Assembly: GCA_024711415.1 (NCBI GenBank)
Contig: JANJSW010000215.1
Location: forward strand, 1 to 8,672
DNA from: Thermomonas sp.
Lineage (GTDB): Bacteria; Pseudomonadota; Gammaproteobacteria; Xanthomonadales; Xanthomonadaceae
Direction of reading: 5' to 3'
Length of the DNA: 8,672 bases
Part shown: one piece after another, positions 1-7,240 of the stretch
Layout of the letters: every line of letters begins with the position of its first letter
Position numbering within the stretch: the stretch's first letter is position 1
The notes under the pieces: model-generated
The model's database searches: none
Seen by the model: only the letters and a program-made list of their open reading frames with translations
Told to the model about the DNA's origin: nothing
Program-made: the position numbers and the translations under genes

Positions 1-1497
1 GGCGGCGGCGGCCTGTGGCTGCTGCATGACGCCAAGAGCGGGCGCGACGTGTTCGTGGACGCGCGCGAAACCTCGCCGGCTTCAGCCACGCCCGAGCGCT
101 TCCTCGACAAGGACGGCAAGCTCGATCCCGACCGCGCCCAGAATGGCCCGTGGGCGGCCGGCATCCCCGGCCTGCCGGCGATGCTGGTGCACGTGGCGGA
201 GAAGTACGGCCGCCTGCCGCTGTCGCAGTCGCTGGCCCCGGCCATCCGGATCGCCCGCGACGGCTTCCCCGTGTACGCGCGGATGGCGCGCGGCTACGCG
301 GCCAAGCGCAAGGTGATGGACCGCTATCCCGGCACCCGCGCGGTGTTCTCGCCGAACGGCAAACCGATCGCCGAAGGCGACCTGCTGCGCCAGCCCGACC
401 TCGCCGCCACCCTGCAGCGGCTGGCCGCGCAGGGCTTCGATGGCTTCTACCGCGGCACCACCGCAAAGAAGCTGGTGGCCGGCGTCAACGCGCAGGGCGG
501 GCAGTGGCGGCTGGACGAATTGGCCGGCTACCGGGTGAAGGAGCGCGAGCCGATCCGCTTCCGCTACCACGACTGGGACATCACCACCGCGCCGCCGGTG
601 TCCTCGGGTGGCATCGCGCTGGCGCAGATGCTGCAGATCCTCGAGCCCTACGACCTCAAGGCGATGCCGGAGGCCGAGCGCGTGCACCTGGTGGTGGAAT
701 CGATGCGCCGCGCCTTCCGCGACCGCACCTTCTACCTCGGCGATCCCGATTTCGTGCAGGTACCGCAGCGCCTGCTGACCAGCGCCGACTACGCCGCCGG
801 GCTGCGCGCCACCATCAACCCGTCCAAGGCCACCCCCAGCAACCTGCTGTCGGGCCAGCCCACGCCGCTGGAGGACGAGGAAACCACCCATTTCTCGATC
901 ATCGACGCCGAGGGCAACCGGGTTGCCGCCACCCAGACGGTGAACCTGCTGTTCGGTTCCGGACTGGTGCCGCCGGGCACCGGCGTCCTGCTCAACAACG
1001 AGATGGACGATTTCGCGCTCAAGCCCGGCACCCCCAACGCGTTCGGGGTGATGGGCTACGAGGCCAACGCGCCCAAGCCCGGCAAGCGCATGCTCAGCTC
1101 GATGACCCCGACCTTCATGGAATCCAAGGACCGGGTGGTGGTGCTGGGGACCCCGGGCGGCAGCCGCATCATCACCATGGTGTTGCTGGGCATCCTCGGC
1201 TACGACGCCGGGCTGGATGCGCAGCAGGTTGCCGCGCTGCCGCGCTACCACCACCAGTGGCTGCCGGACGTGATCGGTGCCGAACCGGGCGCGATCTCGG
1301 CGCAGGCCGCGGACGCGCTGCGGGCGATGGGCCACACGCTTGACCTGCCGCCGGCGGAAGCCGAGGGCGGGCGCGGCTCCAGCCACGTCTGGGGCAACCT
1401 GCAGACGGTGGAGTGGGTGCGCGCCGGCAACCTCCTGCGCGGCGGCAGCGACCCGCGCTACCCGGAAGGCAAGGCAGCCGTGCTGCCGCAGCCGTAA
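1..1497 (+). CDS. ggt: Gamma-glutamyltransferase (glutathione hydrolase), 5'-truncated
   Basis: Periplasmic N-terminal-nucleophile enzyme that cleaves the gamma-glutamyl bond of glutathione and related compounds. The reading frame is open from base 1 (GGGGLWLLHDAK...), so the true start and signal peptide lie outside the window; by comparison with E. coli GGT about 90 residues are missing. Visible hallmarks: the substrate-binding Arg in ARETSP (codon at 64); the autoprocessing nucleophile Thr in EETTHFS (codon at 883), which would divide the protein into a large subunit and a small subunit of about 204 residues; LLNNEMDDF with the substrate-binding Asp (codon at 1009); a lid-loop-like segment (ALKPGTPNAFG); SSM (from 1096); and the oxyanion-hole GG of TPGGSR (1156-1161). 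Spacing from Arg to Thr (273 residues) is close to that in E. coli GGT (277, from memory). All expected catalytic residues are present, so it is probably active. It is followed after 24 nt by the MBL-fold gene on the same strand. Confidence 0.95.
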   Translation, partial: GGGGLWLLHDAKSGRDVFVDARETSPASATPERFLDKDGKLDPDRAQNGPWAAGIPGLPAMLVHVAEKYGRLPLSQSLAPAIRIARDGFPVYARMARGYAAKRKVMDRYPGTRAVFSPNGKPIAEGDLLRQPDLAATLQRLAAQGFDGFYRGTTAKKLVAGVNAQGGQWRLDELAGYRVKEREPIRFRYHDWDITTAPPVSSGGIALAQMLQILEPYDLKAMPEAERVHLVVESMRRAFRDRTFYLGDPDFVQVPQRLLTSADYAAGLRATINPSKATPSNLLSGQPTPLEDEETTHFSIIDAEGNRVAATQTVNLLFGSGLVPPGTGVLLNNEMDDFALKPGTPNAFGVMGYEANAPKPGKRMLSSMTPTFMESKDRVVVLGTPGGSRIITMVLLGILGYDAGLDAQQVAALPRYHHQWLPDVIGAEPGAISAQAADALRAMGHTLDLPPAEAEGGRGSSHVWGNLQTVEWVRAGNLLRGGSDPRYPEGKAAVLPQP

Positions 1498-1521
1498 CGC
1501 ACCGAGGGATATGTTTCCGTC

Positions 1522-2412
<891 letters not shown>

Positions 2413-2420
2413 GCACCGCG

Positions 2421-2807
2421 ATGCCGAAGATCACCCTGCTGTTCGCCGCCCTGCACGTGCTGCTGATGCTGGCCCTGCTGGTGCCGATCTCGCGGCATCG
2501 TCACGCCCACAAGATCGGCTTGGGCGATGGCGGCGACAAGCTGCTGGCGCGCCGGATCCGTGTGCACGGCAACTTCGTCGAGCACGCGCCGTTCGCGCTG
2601 CTGGTGCTGGCGCTGCTGGAACTGTGCGGGCTGCCGGCCGTGGCGACCTGGGGCTTCGGCGGCGCGCTGCTGCTGGGGCGGGTGCTGCACGCGCTGGGGC
2701 TGTCGCGCGGCGGCGGCTATTCGTTCGGTCGCTTCTGGGGCACCGCGCTGACCTGGCTGGTGTTCCTGCTGATGGCGCTGGCCGGGCTCTGGCTGGCGCT
2801 GCGCTGA
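2421..2807 (+). CDS. MAPEG family integral membrane protein
   Basis: 128-residue protein with four hydrophobic segments (about residues 3-23, 57-70, 72-93 and 107-127). The conserved MAPEG stretch RIRVHGNFVEHAP (residues 45-57) lies at the start of the second segment. MAPEG stands for membrane-associated proteins in eicosanoid and glutathione metabolism; eukaryotic members are glutathione transferases or isomerases, while bacterial YecN/MAPEG-like proteins are mostly uncharacterised, so no substrate is assigned. The start lies 8 nt after the MBL-fold stop with no strong Shine-Dalgarno sequence, suggesting translational coupling. It converges on upp with only 7 nt between the two stop codons. 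Confidence 0.9.
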   Translation: MPKITLLFAALHVLLMLALLVPISRHRHAHKIGLGDGGDKLLARRIRVHGNFVEHAPFALLVLALLELCGLPAVATWGFGGALLLGRVLHALGLSRGGGYSFGRFWGTALTWLVFLLMALAGLWLALR

Positions 2808-2818
2808 GCCGCGCTCAG
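2804..2818. terminator. Short hairpin spanning both convergent stop codons
   Basis: CTGAGC-CGC-GCTCAG is a perfect 6-bp inverted repeat with a 3-nt loop. It contains the TGA of the MAPEG gene (2805-2807) and the TGA of upp on the other strand (2815-2817). A bidirectional hairpin between convergent genes could slow or end transcription, but the stem is short and no T-run follows on either strand, so intrinsic termination is doubtful and chance is possible. Confidence 0.3.
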
Positions 2819-3447
2819 TCCACCGGCGTCCCGAACAGGCGGTCGCCCGCATCGCCCAGGCCGGGACGGATGTAGGCGTTCTCGTCCAGCCGTTCGTCGA
2901 TGGCGGCAACGAACACCTCGATGTCCGGGTGCTCCGCTGCCAGCACCGCAAGCCCTTCCGGCGCAGCGACTAGGAAGATGCACTTGATCCGCGGGCAGCC
3001 CGCCTGCTTGAGCATGTTGACGGCCGCCGCGGCGCTGCCGCCGGTGGCCAGCATCGGGTCGACCAGCAGCGCGGTGCGCTGGTCCATGCGGTCGGCCAGG
3101 CGCTGGTAATAGCCCTCGGGGCGATGCGTGGTCTCGTTGCGGCGCAGCCCGATCACGCTGACCGGGGCCGCCGGCAGCAGCGCCTGCACGCCGGGCAGGA
3201 AACCGAGGCCGGCGCGCAGGATCGGCACCAGGGTCAGGTCTTCGCCGCGCACGTGCTCCACCTGCAGCGGCCCGGCCCAGGTCTGCACCGTCATCGGTTC
3301 GGTGGGCAGGTCGCGGGTGGCTTCGAATGCCAGCAAGCCTGCGATCTCGCCGGCCAGCTGGCGGAAGTGCACCGGGTCGGTGGCGATGTCGCGCAGCTTG
3401 CCAAGCTTGTGTTTGACCAGCGGATGGTGGACTTCCACGACCTTCAT
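2815..3447 (-). CDS. upp: Uracil phosphoribosyltransferase
   Basis: Cytoplasmic pyrimidine-salvage enzyme converting uracil and PRPP to UMP and pyrophosphate. The 210-residue product matches the usual length (about 208) and can be followed along E. coli Upp: N-terminal MKVVEVHHPLVKHKLG, VPILRAGLG (residues 74-82), the PRPP-binding loop VDPMLATGGS (129-138), VAAPEG (160-165) and the C-terminal RPGLGDAGDRLFGT uracil-binding segment (194-207). Start chosen at 3447 because the N-terminus then matches the family and GGAG lies 6 nt upstream; in-frame ATGs at 3453 and 3459 would place that ribosome binding site inside the gene. It lies downstream of the TonB-dependent receptor gene on the same strand but is separated from it by a terminator-like hairpin, so it is probably an independent housekeeping gene. 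Confidence 0.97.
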   Translation of the reverse strand: MKVVEVHHPLVKHKLGKLRDIATDPVHFRQLAGEIAGLLAFEATRDLPTEPMTVQTWAGPLQVEHVRGEDLTLVPILRAGLGFLPGVQALLPAAPVSVIGLRRNETTHRPEGYYQRLADRMDQRTALLVDPMLATGGSAAAAVNMLKQAGCPRIKCIFLVAAPEGLAVLAAEHPDIEVFVAAIDERLDENAYIRPGLGDAGDRLFGTPVD

Positions 3448-3453
3448 GCGCAT

Positions 3454-3457
3454 CTCC
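3454..3457 (-). promoter_or_regulatory. upp ribosome binding site
   Basis: GGAG on the minus strand, 6 nt before the ATG at 3447. It decides between three in-frame ATGs (3459, 3453, 3447) in favour of the last. Confidence 0.6.
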
Positions 3458-3467
3458 ATCAGGAAGC

Positions 3468-3497
3468 CGGCAGTTTGCCGCATGCGCGCGGCTGCCG
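3468..3497 (-). other. Bulged hairpin in the upp 5' leader
   Basis: On the minus strand, CGGCAG and CCGC pair with GCGG and CTGCCG, giving 4 inner plus 6 outer base pairs, a 6-nt loop and a 4-nt (CAAA) bulge on one side. It ends 10 nt before the GGAG of upp. It could be a regulatory leader structure, the second part of a tandem terminator, or merely foldable GC-rich DNA. No known riboswitch or PyrR site was recognised. Confidence 0.35.
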
Positions 3498-3530
3498 TAA
3501 ACGCGGACGCCGGCGCGTGGCCGGCGTCCG
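3498..3530 (-). terminator. Rho-independent terminator-like hairpin after the TonB receptor gene
   Basis: CGGACGCCGGC (3504-3514) and GCCGGCGTCCG (3520-3530) form a perfect 11-bp stem with a 5-nt loop, beginning 21 nt after the receptor stop codon. On the minus strand it is followed by CGTTTACGG, a short T-run. The strong stem and its position fit termination of the receptor transcript; the T-run is weak, as is common in GC-rich genomes. Confidence 0.65.
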
Positions 3531-3551
3531 AGCAGTCCCGTGCAGGAGGGG

Positions 3552-5915
3552 TCAGAACGCCCAGCGGGCCACCAGCTGGAGGCTGCGGCCGGCGCTCTCG
3601 CTCTCCAGCTCGTACTCCTTGTAGTCGCGGCCCAGCTGGTCGGCGAGGGTGTTGAACTTGTCGAAGAACTCGTCCTTGGATGCGTCCAGCAGGTTGTTGG
3701 CGCTGAGGCGGATCGACAGGCTCTTGCCGAAACGCTTTTCGACGAATGCGTCCAGTTCGGCGCCGTAACGCACGATCACTTCCTCTCCCAGCAGGCGTTC
3801 GTAGGCATCGCCCTGCTTGCGGTAGGTCATGCCGAAGCTGGCGGCGATGGCCGGCAGGTCCTGGATGAAGCCGACGTTGTAGACCGACTTGGCCTGCTGG
3901 TTGAAACGGCGCTTGCCCATGAAGTCGGTGACTTCCGAGTCCACCCATGAGTAGTTGACGAACACGCCGGTGTTGTCCAGGCCGAACATCGTCAGCGGGG
4001 TGGACAGGTCGAACTCGAAGCCCCAGGCCCTGCCGTCGCCCACGTTTTCGGAGGTGTACAGCCAGCTCTCCGCCGGCTCCTGCTGCATCGCGTCGGCGAG
4101 GTCGACGGCGTCGCCGTCCTCGACGAGTCCTTCCCAGATGCCCTGCATTTCCTTGCTGGGTTCGCCGGTGTTGACGATCTCGATCAGGTCCCGGACATCG
4201 CGGTAGAAGAGGTTGACGCCGACGATGCCGCGGCGGCCGATCCTGTGCTCGAAGCCCAGGTCCAGGCCATTCGCGGTCTCCGGCACCAGGTTCGGGTTGC
4301 CGATGTAGTCGTTGTCGCCGAACTCGCCGTCCAGCAGTGCCGGCACCAGTTCGTTGAAGTTGGGGCGCTTGACGGTGCGGGCCAGCGACAGGTTGATGCG
4401 GTCGGCGTCGGTCAGGTCCCAGCGCAGGCTGGTCGACGGCAGCAGCTCGCGGTACTTCCTGTCGACCCGGCCTTCGCTCTGCGCGTCCTCGATGTATTCG
4501 ACCTCGGAACGGGTGGTCTCGTAGCGCAGGCCCGCTTCCCAGGCGAACCCGCCGCCCTTGCCGCTGAACATCAGGTACGGGTCGAGGCGCTTCTCGCGGA
4601 TTACCGAGGCGACGCTGCGATCCAGTTCGTAATCGACCGGGAACGACGGCACCTGGCCTTCGGCATCGGCTTCCCACTCGTAGGCCACCAGCAGGCTGTC
4701 GCGCTTCTTGGTGCGATAGTCGACGCCGAATTCCATCTCCGCGGCGCCGGCCGGGCGCACGTGCGCCAGCTTGAAGCCGGTTTCGGCGTCGCGCGCCGAC
4801 ACCGCCTCGGCCTCGTAGGCGGTCTCCTTCCACTTCGCGCCGTCGATGCTCCAGCGATCGTCGAAGTTGCTGCCGGCGCTCTCGAACAGCTCCTCGCCCT
4901 CGGTGGTGGCCTGCGAACTCCGGAAGCGGGCATGGTCAACGGCCAGCTGGGTGCGGCCGCCGGCCACGTCGAACTTGAATTCGGCGGCGATTCCGTAGTT
5001 CTTCTGGTCGTACGGATCCAGGCCCGGCACGCGGATGTCCTGCGTCTTGCCCTTCTTGAGTTTTTCCTCGTACGACACCTCGGTCACGTCGCGTTCGGTC
5101 TTGACGTAGAAACCGTCGATGCTGAAGCGCGCGTTGTCACCGACGTCGACGGTGTAGGACAGGTTGCCCGAGTAGTCGCGCCCGTCCTTGATCTCGGTCT
5201 GGTCCTCCCAGCTCACCTTCTGCTGCAGGCTGTCGTCGGCGAAGCGGTCGGAGCGCTTTTCCTTGCGGCGGTAGCGATCCTGCACGTTGACGCCGGCCAG
5301 CACGCGGCCGCCCAGGGCATCGAACGAGGTCACCGCGCCGAAGGTCGGGTTGGTTTCGCCGTCGTACCAGCGGTTGACCCCCAGGCGCAGGTAGCTGCCG
5401 TCGAACTTGTAGGCGTCGCGCAGCACGATGTTGATCGCGCCGGCCATGGCATCGCCGCTGCGATTGGCGCTGGAACTGCGCTTGATCTCGATGTGGTCGA
5501 CCATCTCGGCCGGGATGCGATCGACGTAGAACGAACGATCGTCGCCTGCGCCCGGCACCTTCTTGCCGTTGATCAGCACCTGGGTGTAGCCGCCGCCGAG
5601 CCCGCGCAGCTGGGCGCCGTCGTATTCCATGATATCCGAGCCGACGAAACCCACCCCGGGCAGGCGCTTGAGCATGTCGCCGACGGTGGCGGGTTCGAAG
5701 CGCTGGAAATATTCCAGGTCGTAGACCAGGGTCGGGTCGATGTCCGCGGCCCGGTCGCGATAGACGATTTCGCCCTGCACCACCACCGCGCTGAGGTTTT
5801 TCGCGGCATCCGCGTCGGACGGGCCAACGGCGTCCTGCGCCAGTGCGGGCGCGGCCGTCGACAGGGCGAGGAGGGTGGCGCCGGACAGGGCGAGCGCGAG
5901 CGGGTGCTTCTTCAT
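3552..5915 (-). CDS. TonB-dependent outer-membrane receptor
   Basis: 787-residue outer-membrane receptor for energy-dependent uptake of a substrate not identifiable from sequence. A signal peptide (residues 1-26, cleavage ALA|Q) is followed by a TonB-box-like stretch LSAVVVQGE (41-49), a plug domain (about 64-168) with VGDMLKRLPGV (78-88), AQLRGLGGGYTQVLING (101-117) and IPAEMVDHIEIKRSSSA (134-150), then a long beta-barrel ending in Phe (VARWAF*), the usual outer-membrane assembly signal. The start at 5915 gives this signal peptide; no good Shine-Dalgarno precedes it. No N-terminal FecA-type signalling extension is present. The gene is divergent from the phytase-fold lipoprotein gene; receptors beside beta-propeller phytases are a known arrangement in phytate-using proteobacteria, so an organophosphate ligand is a reasonable inference, while metal chelates, vitamins or carbohydrates remain possible. 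Confidence 0.95.
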   Translation of the reverse strand: MKKHPLALALSGATLLALSTAAPALAQDAVGPSDADAAKNLSAVVVQGEIVYRDRAADIDPTLVYDLEYFQRFEPATVGDMLKRLPGVGFVGSDIMEYDGAQLRGLGGGYTQVLINGKKVPGAGDDRSFYVDRIPAEMVDHIEIKRSSSANRSGDAMAGAINIVLRDAYKFDGSYLRLGVNRWYDGETNPTFGAVTSFDALGGRVLAGVNVQDRYRRKEKRSDRFADDSLQQKVSWEDQTEIKDGRDYSGNLSYTVDVGDNARFSIDGFYVKTERDVTEVSYEEKLKKGKTQDIRVPGLDPYDQKNYGIAAEFKFDVAGGRTQLAVDHARFRSSQATTEGEELFESAGSNFDDRWSIDGAKWKETAYEAEAVSARDAETGFKLAHVRPAGAAEMEFGVDYRTKKRDSLLVAYEWEADAEGQVPSFPVDYELDRSVASVIREKRLDPYLMFSGKGGGFAWEAGLRYETTRSEVEYIEDAQSEGRVDRKYRELLPSTSLRWDLTDADRINLSLARTVKRPNFNELVPALLDGEFGDNDYIGNPNLVPETANGLDLGFEHRIGRRGIVGVNLFYRDVRDLIEIVNTGEPSKEMQGIWEGLVEDGDAVDLADAMQQEPAESWLYTSENVGDGRAWGFEFDLSTPLTMFGLDNTGVFVNYSWVDSEVTDFMGKRRFNQQAKSVYNVGFIQDLPAIAASFGMTYRKQGDAYERLLGEEVIVRYGAELDAFVEKRFGKSLSIRLSANNLLDASKDEFFDKFNTLADQLGRDYKEYELESESAGRSLQLVARWAF

Positions 5916-6093
5916 GCAGTGATCAGGCCGAGGTTGAGGACTTCGGAAGCATCCGGTCGGCGAATGGCGCGTGCGTGGCGGACAGGTGACGCTTCGGAGA
6001 CAGCGGCGATCGGGCGCGGCGGGCACGCAACACCGGTGCAACATCGCGGTGCTAGAAAGCCCGCACCCTTCTCTGCAGGCGAATTGCATTTTC
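5916..6093. promoter_or_regulatory. Divergent intergenic control region (receptor / phytase-like lipoprotein)
   Basis: This 178-nt non-coding stretch must hold the promoters of both divergent genes. No convincing -35/-10 pair was found on either strand; TAGAAA at 6053-6058 (+) is a weak -10 candidate without a good -35. Visible structure: the octamer palindrome CACCGGTG (6031-6038) flanked by direct GCAAC repeats (6027-6031 and 6038-6042, 11 bp apart), and a repeated CTTCGGA (5941-5947 and 5992-5998). Shared regulation of the two flanking genes is an inference from the arrangement. Confidence 0.5.
5986..6003 (-). promoter_or_regulatory. Weak Pho-box-like element
   Basis: Read on the minus strand (towards the receptor gene) the 18 bases CTGTCTCCGAAGCGTCAC resemble the enterobacterial PhoB box, two CTGTCAT-like 7-mers at 11-bp spacing. 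By eye 12 of 18 positions agree: CTGTC is intact in the first repeat, GTCAC in the second. The AT-rich spacer of the consensus is absent and no -10 was found at the expected distance. The match gains interest only because the neighbours look like phosphate-acquisition genes. Confidence 0.2.
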
Positions 6094-7230
6094 ATGTCCA
6101 GGCTTGCCGCCCGTGGTCTCCTGTCGCTTTCCATGTCGCTGCTTGTCGCCTGCGCTTCCGGGCCGGTTGCTGGGGACCGGGAACCCGACCAGACGACCGA
6201 CGCCGACGTGTTGCTGGCGGGTGCGGGCGTGCCGCACGTGGTGGTGGCTGAAGCCTTCCTCACGCCGATGACACCGGCCGACAACGTGGATTCACCGGCG
6301 CTGTCGGTCGGCGCCGACGGCAGGCCGCTGCTGCTCGCCACCGCCAAGGCCAGCGGCCGGCTGATGAAGTACGACGGCGATACCGGTGCGACTGCCGGCG
6401 TGGTGGGGCGCGAGGGCAAGGCGGCAGGGGAGTTCGATCGTCCCAACGGCATCTTCGCCATCGACGACCTGGTGTTCGTGGTCGAGCGCGACAACAGGCG
6501 GGTGCAGGTACTGCGCGCGCCGGCAATGGCGGCGCTGGGCAGCTTCGGGCAGGCCGAGCTGCAGCAGCCGTATGGCATCTGGCTGCACCGCACGGCGCCG
6601 GGTCGCTACGAGGTGTTGGTGTCGGATGCCTACATGAGCGGCAAGGACGCCGCCGGCAACGACATCGTGCCGCCATTGGCGGAGTTGGATCGCCGCCTGC
6701 GCCGCTATGCGGTGGAGGTCGGCAAGGATGCGGTGCAGGCGCGGCTGGCCGGCAACGTAGGCGATACCGGCGCCGCGGGGGCGATCCGCATCCCGGAATC
6801 GGTATGGGGCGACCCCGCGCATGACCGCCTGCTGGTGGCCGAGGAGGACGCCTCCATCGGCACCGCGGTGCGCGTCTACGACATCGCCGGCAGCTATCTC
6901 GGGCGTGACGTCGGCCGCGGCGTGTTCAAGGCGCAGGCCGAGGGCATCGCCCTGTGGCAGTGCGATGACGGCAGCGGTTACTGGATCACCACCGACCAGT
7001 TCAAGGACCGCAGCCTGTTCCATGTCTGGGACCGGCGCAGCCTTGCCCACGTCGGCGCCTTCGCCGGCAGGGTGGTGGGCAATACCGACGGGGTCTGGTT
7101 GCACCAGGGGCCGACGCCGCGGTTCCCGCAGGGCGTGTTCTACGCGGTGCATGACGACATGGGCGTGGGCGCGTTCGACTGGCGCGACATCGCGGCCGCG
7201 CTGAAGCTGCCGGCTTGCGGGGAGCACTGA
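6094..7230 (+). CDS. Beta-propeller phytase-like lipoprotein
   Basis: 378-residue predicted lipoprotein. A short positively charged signal ends in the lipobox LVAC (residues 17-20); residue +2 is Ala, so outer-membrane anchoring is expected. The mature part can be followed by eye along Bacillus beta-propeller phytase: PADNVDSPALSV (61-72) for the ADDPAIW region, KASGRLMKYDGDTG (85-98), DNRRVQVL (133-140), YGIWLHRTAPGRYEVLVSD (160-178), PESVWGDPAHDRLLVAEED (234-252), AEGIALW (282-288), TTDQFKDRSLFHVWDRR (299-315), NTDG (330-333), FPQGVFYAVHDD (344-355) and FDWRDIA (361-367). Known BPPs hydrolyse phytate with calcium. Several acidic ligands are replaced here, so catalysis is uncertain; another six-bladed-propeller hydrolase or binding protein is possible. 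The start was chosen for the lipoprotein signal; AGGCGA at 6077-6082 is a weak ribosome binding site. The phosphoesterase gene follows within about 10 nt. Confidence 0.85.
   Translation: MSRLAARGLLSLSMSLLVACASGPVAGDREPDQTTDADVLLAGAGVPHVVVAEAFLTPMTPADNVDSPALSVGADGRPLLLATAKASGRLMKYDGDTGATAGVVGREGKAAGEFDRPNGIFAIDDLVFVVERDNRRVQVLRAPAMAALGSFGQAELQQPYGIWLHRTAPGRYEVLVSDAYMSGKDAAGNDIVPPLAELDRRLRRYAVEVGKDAVQARLAGNVGDTGAAGAIRIPESVWGDPAHDRLLVAEEDASIGTAVRVYDIAGSYLGRDVGRGVFKAQAEGIALWQCDDGSGYWITTDQFKDRSLFHVWDRRSLAHVGAFAGRVVGNTDGVWLHQGPTPRFPQGVFYAVHDDMGVGAFDWRDIAAALKLPACGEH
7219..7224 (+). promoter_or_regulatory. Ribosome binding site(s) of the metallophosphoesterase
   Basis: GGGGAG lies inside the 3' end of the preceding gene, 7 nt before a GTG at 7232. 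A second purine run, GAGG (7229-7232), overlapping the TGA stop, lies 8 nt before the ATG at 7241. The two candidate starts differ by three residues and both retain the signal peptide. Either way translation of the two genes is probably coupled. Confidence 0.45.
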
Positions 7231-7240
7231 GGTGGCCGGC

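Noticed and set aside
1..12. GGC tandem run at the left edge
   Set aside because: It encodes a Gly stretch (GGGG) expected near this part of gamma-glutamyltransferase and is not a repeat element.
1473..1487. GGCAGC-CGT-GCTGCC hairpin just before the ggt stop
   Set aside because: It lies in coding sequence with no T-run, and the next gene follows closely on the same strand. It is most likely a chance result of GC-rich codons.
2815..4833. 672-codon minus-strand frame joining upp to antisense-frame receptor sequence as an apparent fusion
   Set aside because: Only the last 210 codons encode Upp. The upstream part is an out-of-frame reading of the receptor gene plus the terminator hairpin, and upp has its own ribosome binding site and start at 3447.
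5971..6093. Possible longer N-terminus of the phytase-like lipoprotein from 5971
   Set aside because: It would bury the signal peptide and lipobox about 60 residues inside the protein. ATG 6094 gives a normal lipoprotein signal.
4245..6251. 668-codon open frame on the plus strand opposite the TonB receptor
   Set aside because: It is the codon-mirror of the receptor gene, compositionally biased, without any domain, and it runs across the divergent promoter region into the lipoprotein gene.
5916..6593. Possible longer N-terminus of the receptor upstream of 5915 in the same frame
   Set aside because: The frame is open by chance because of high GC. The Met at 5915 starts a textbook signal peptide, and the extension would overlap the divergent lipoprotein gene.
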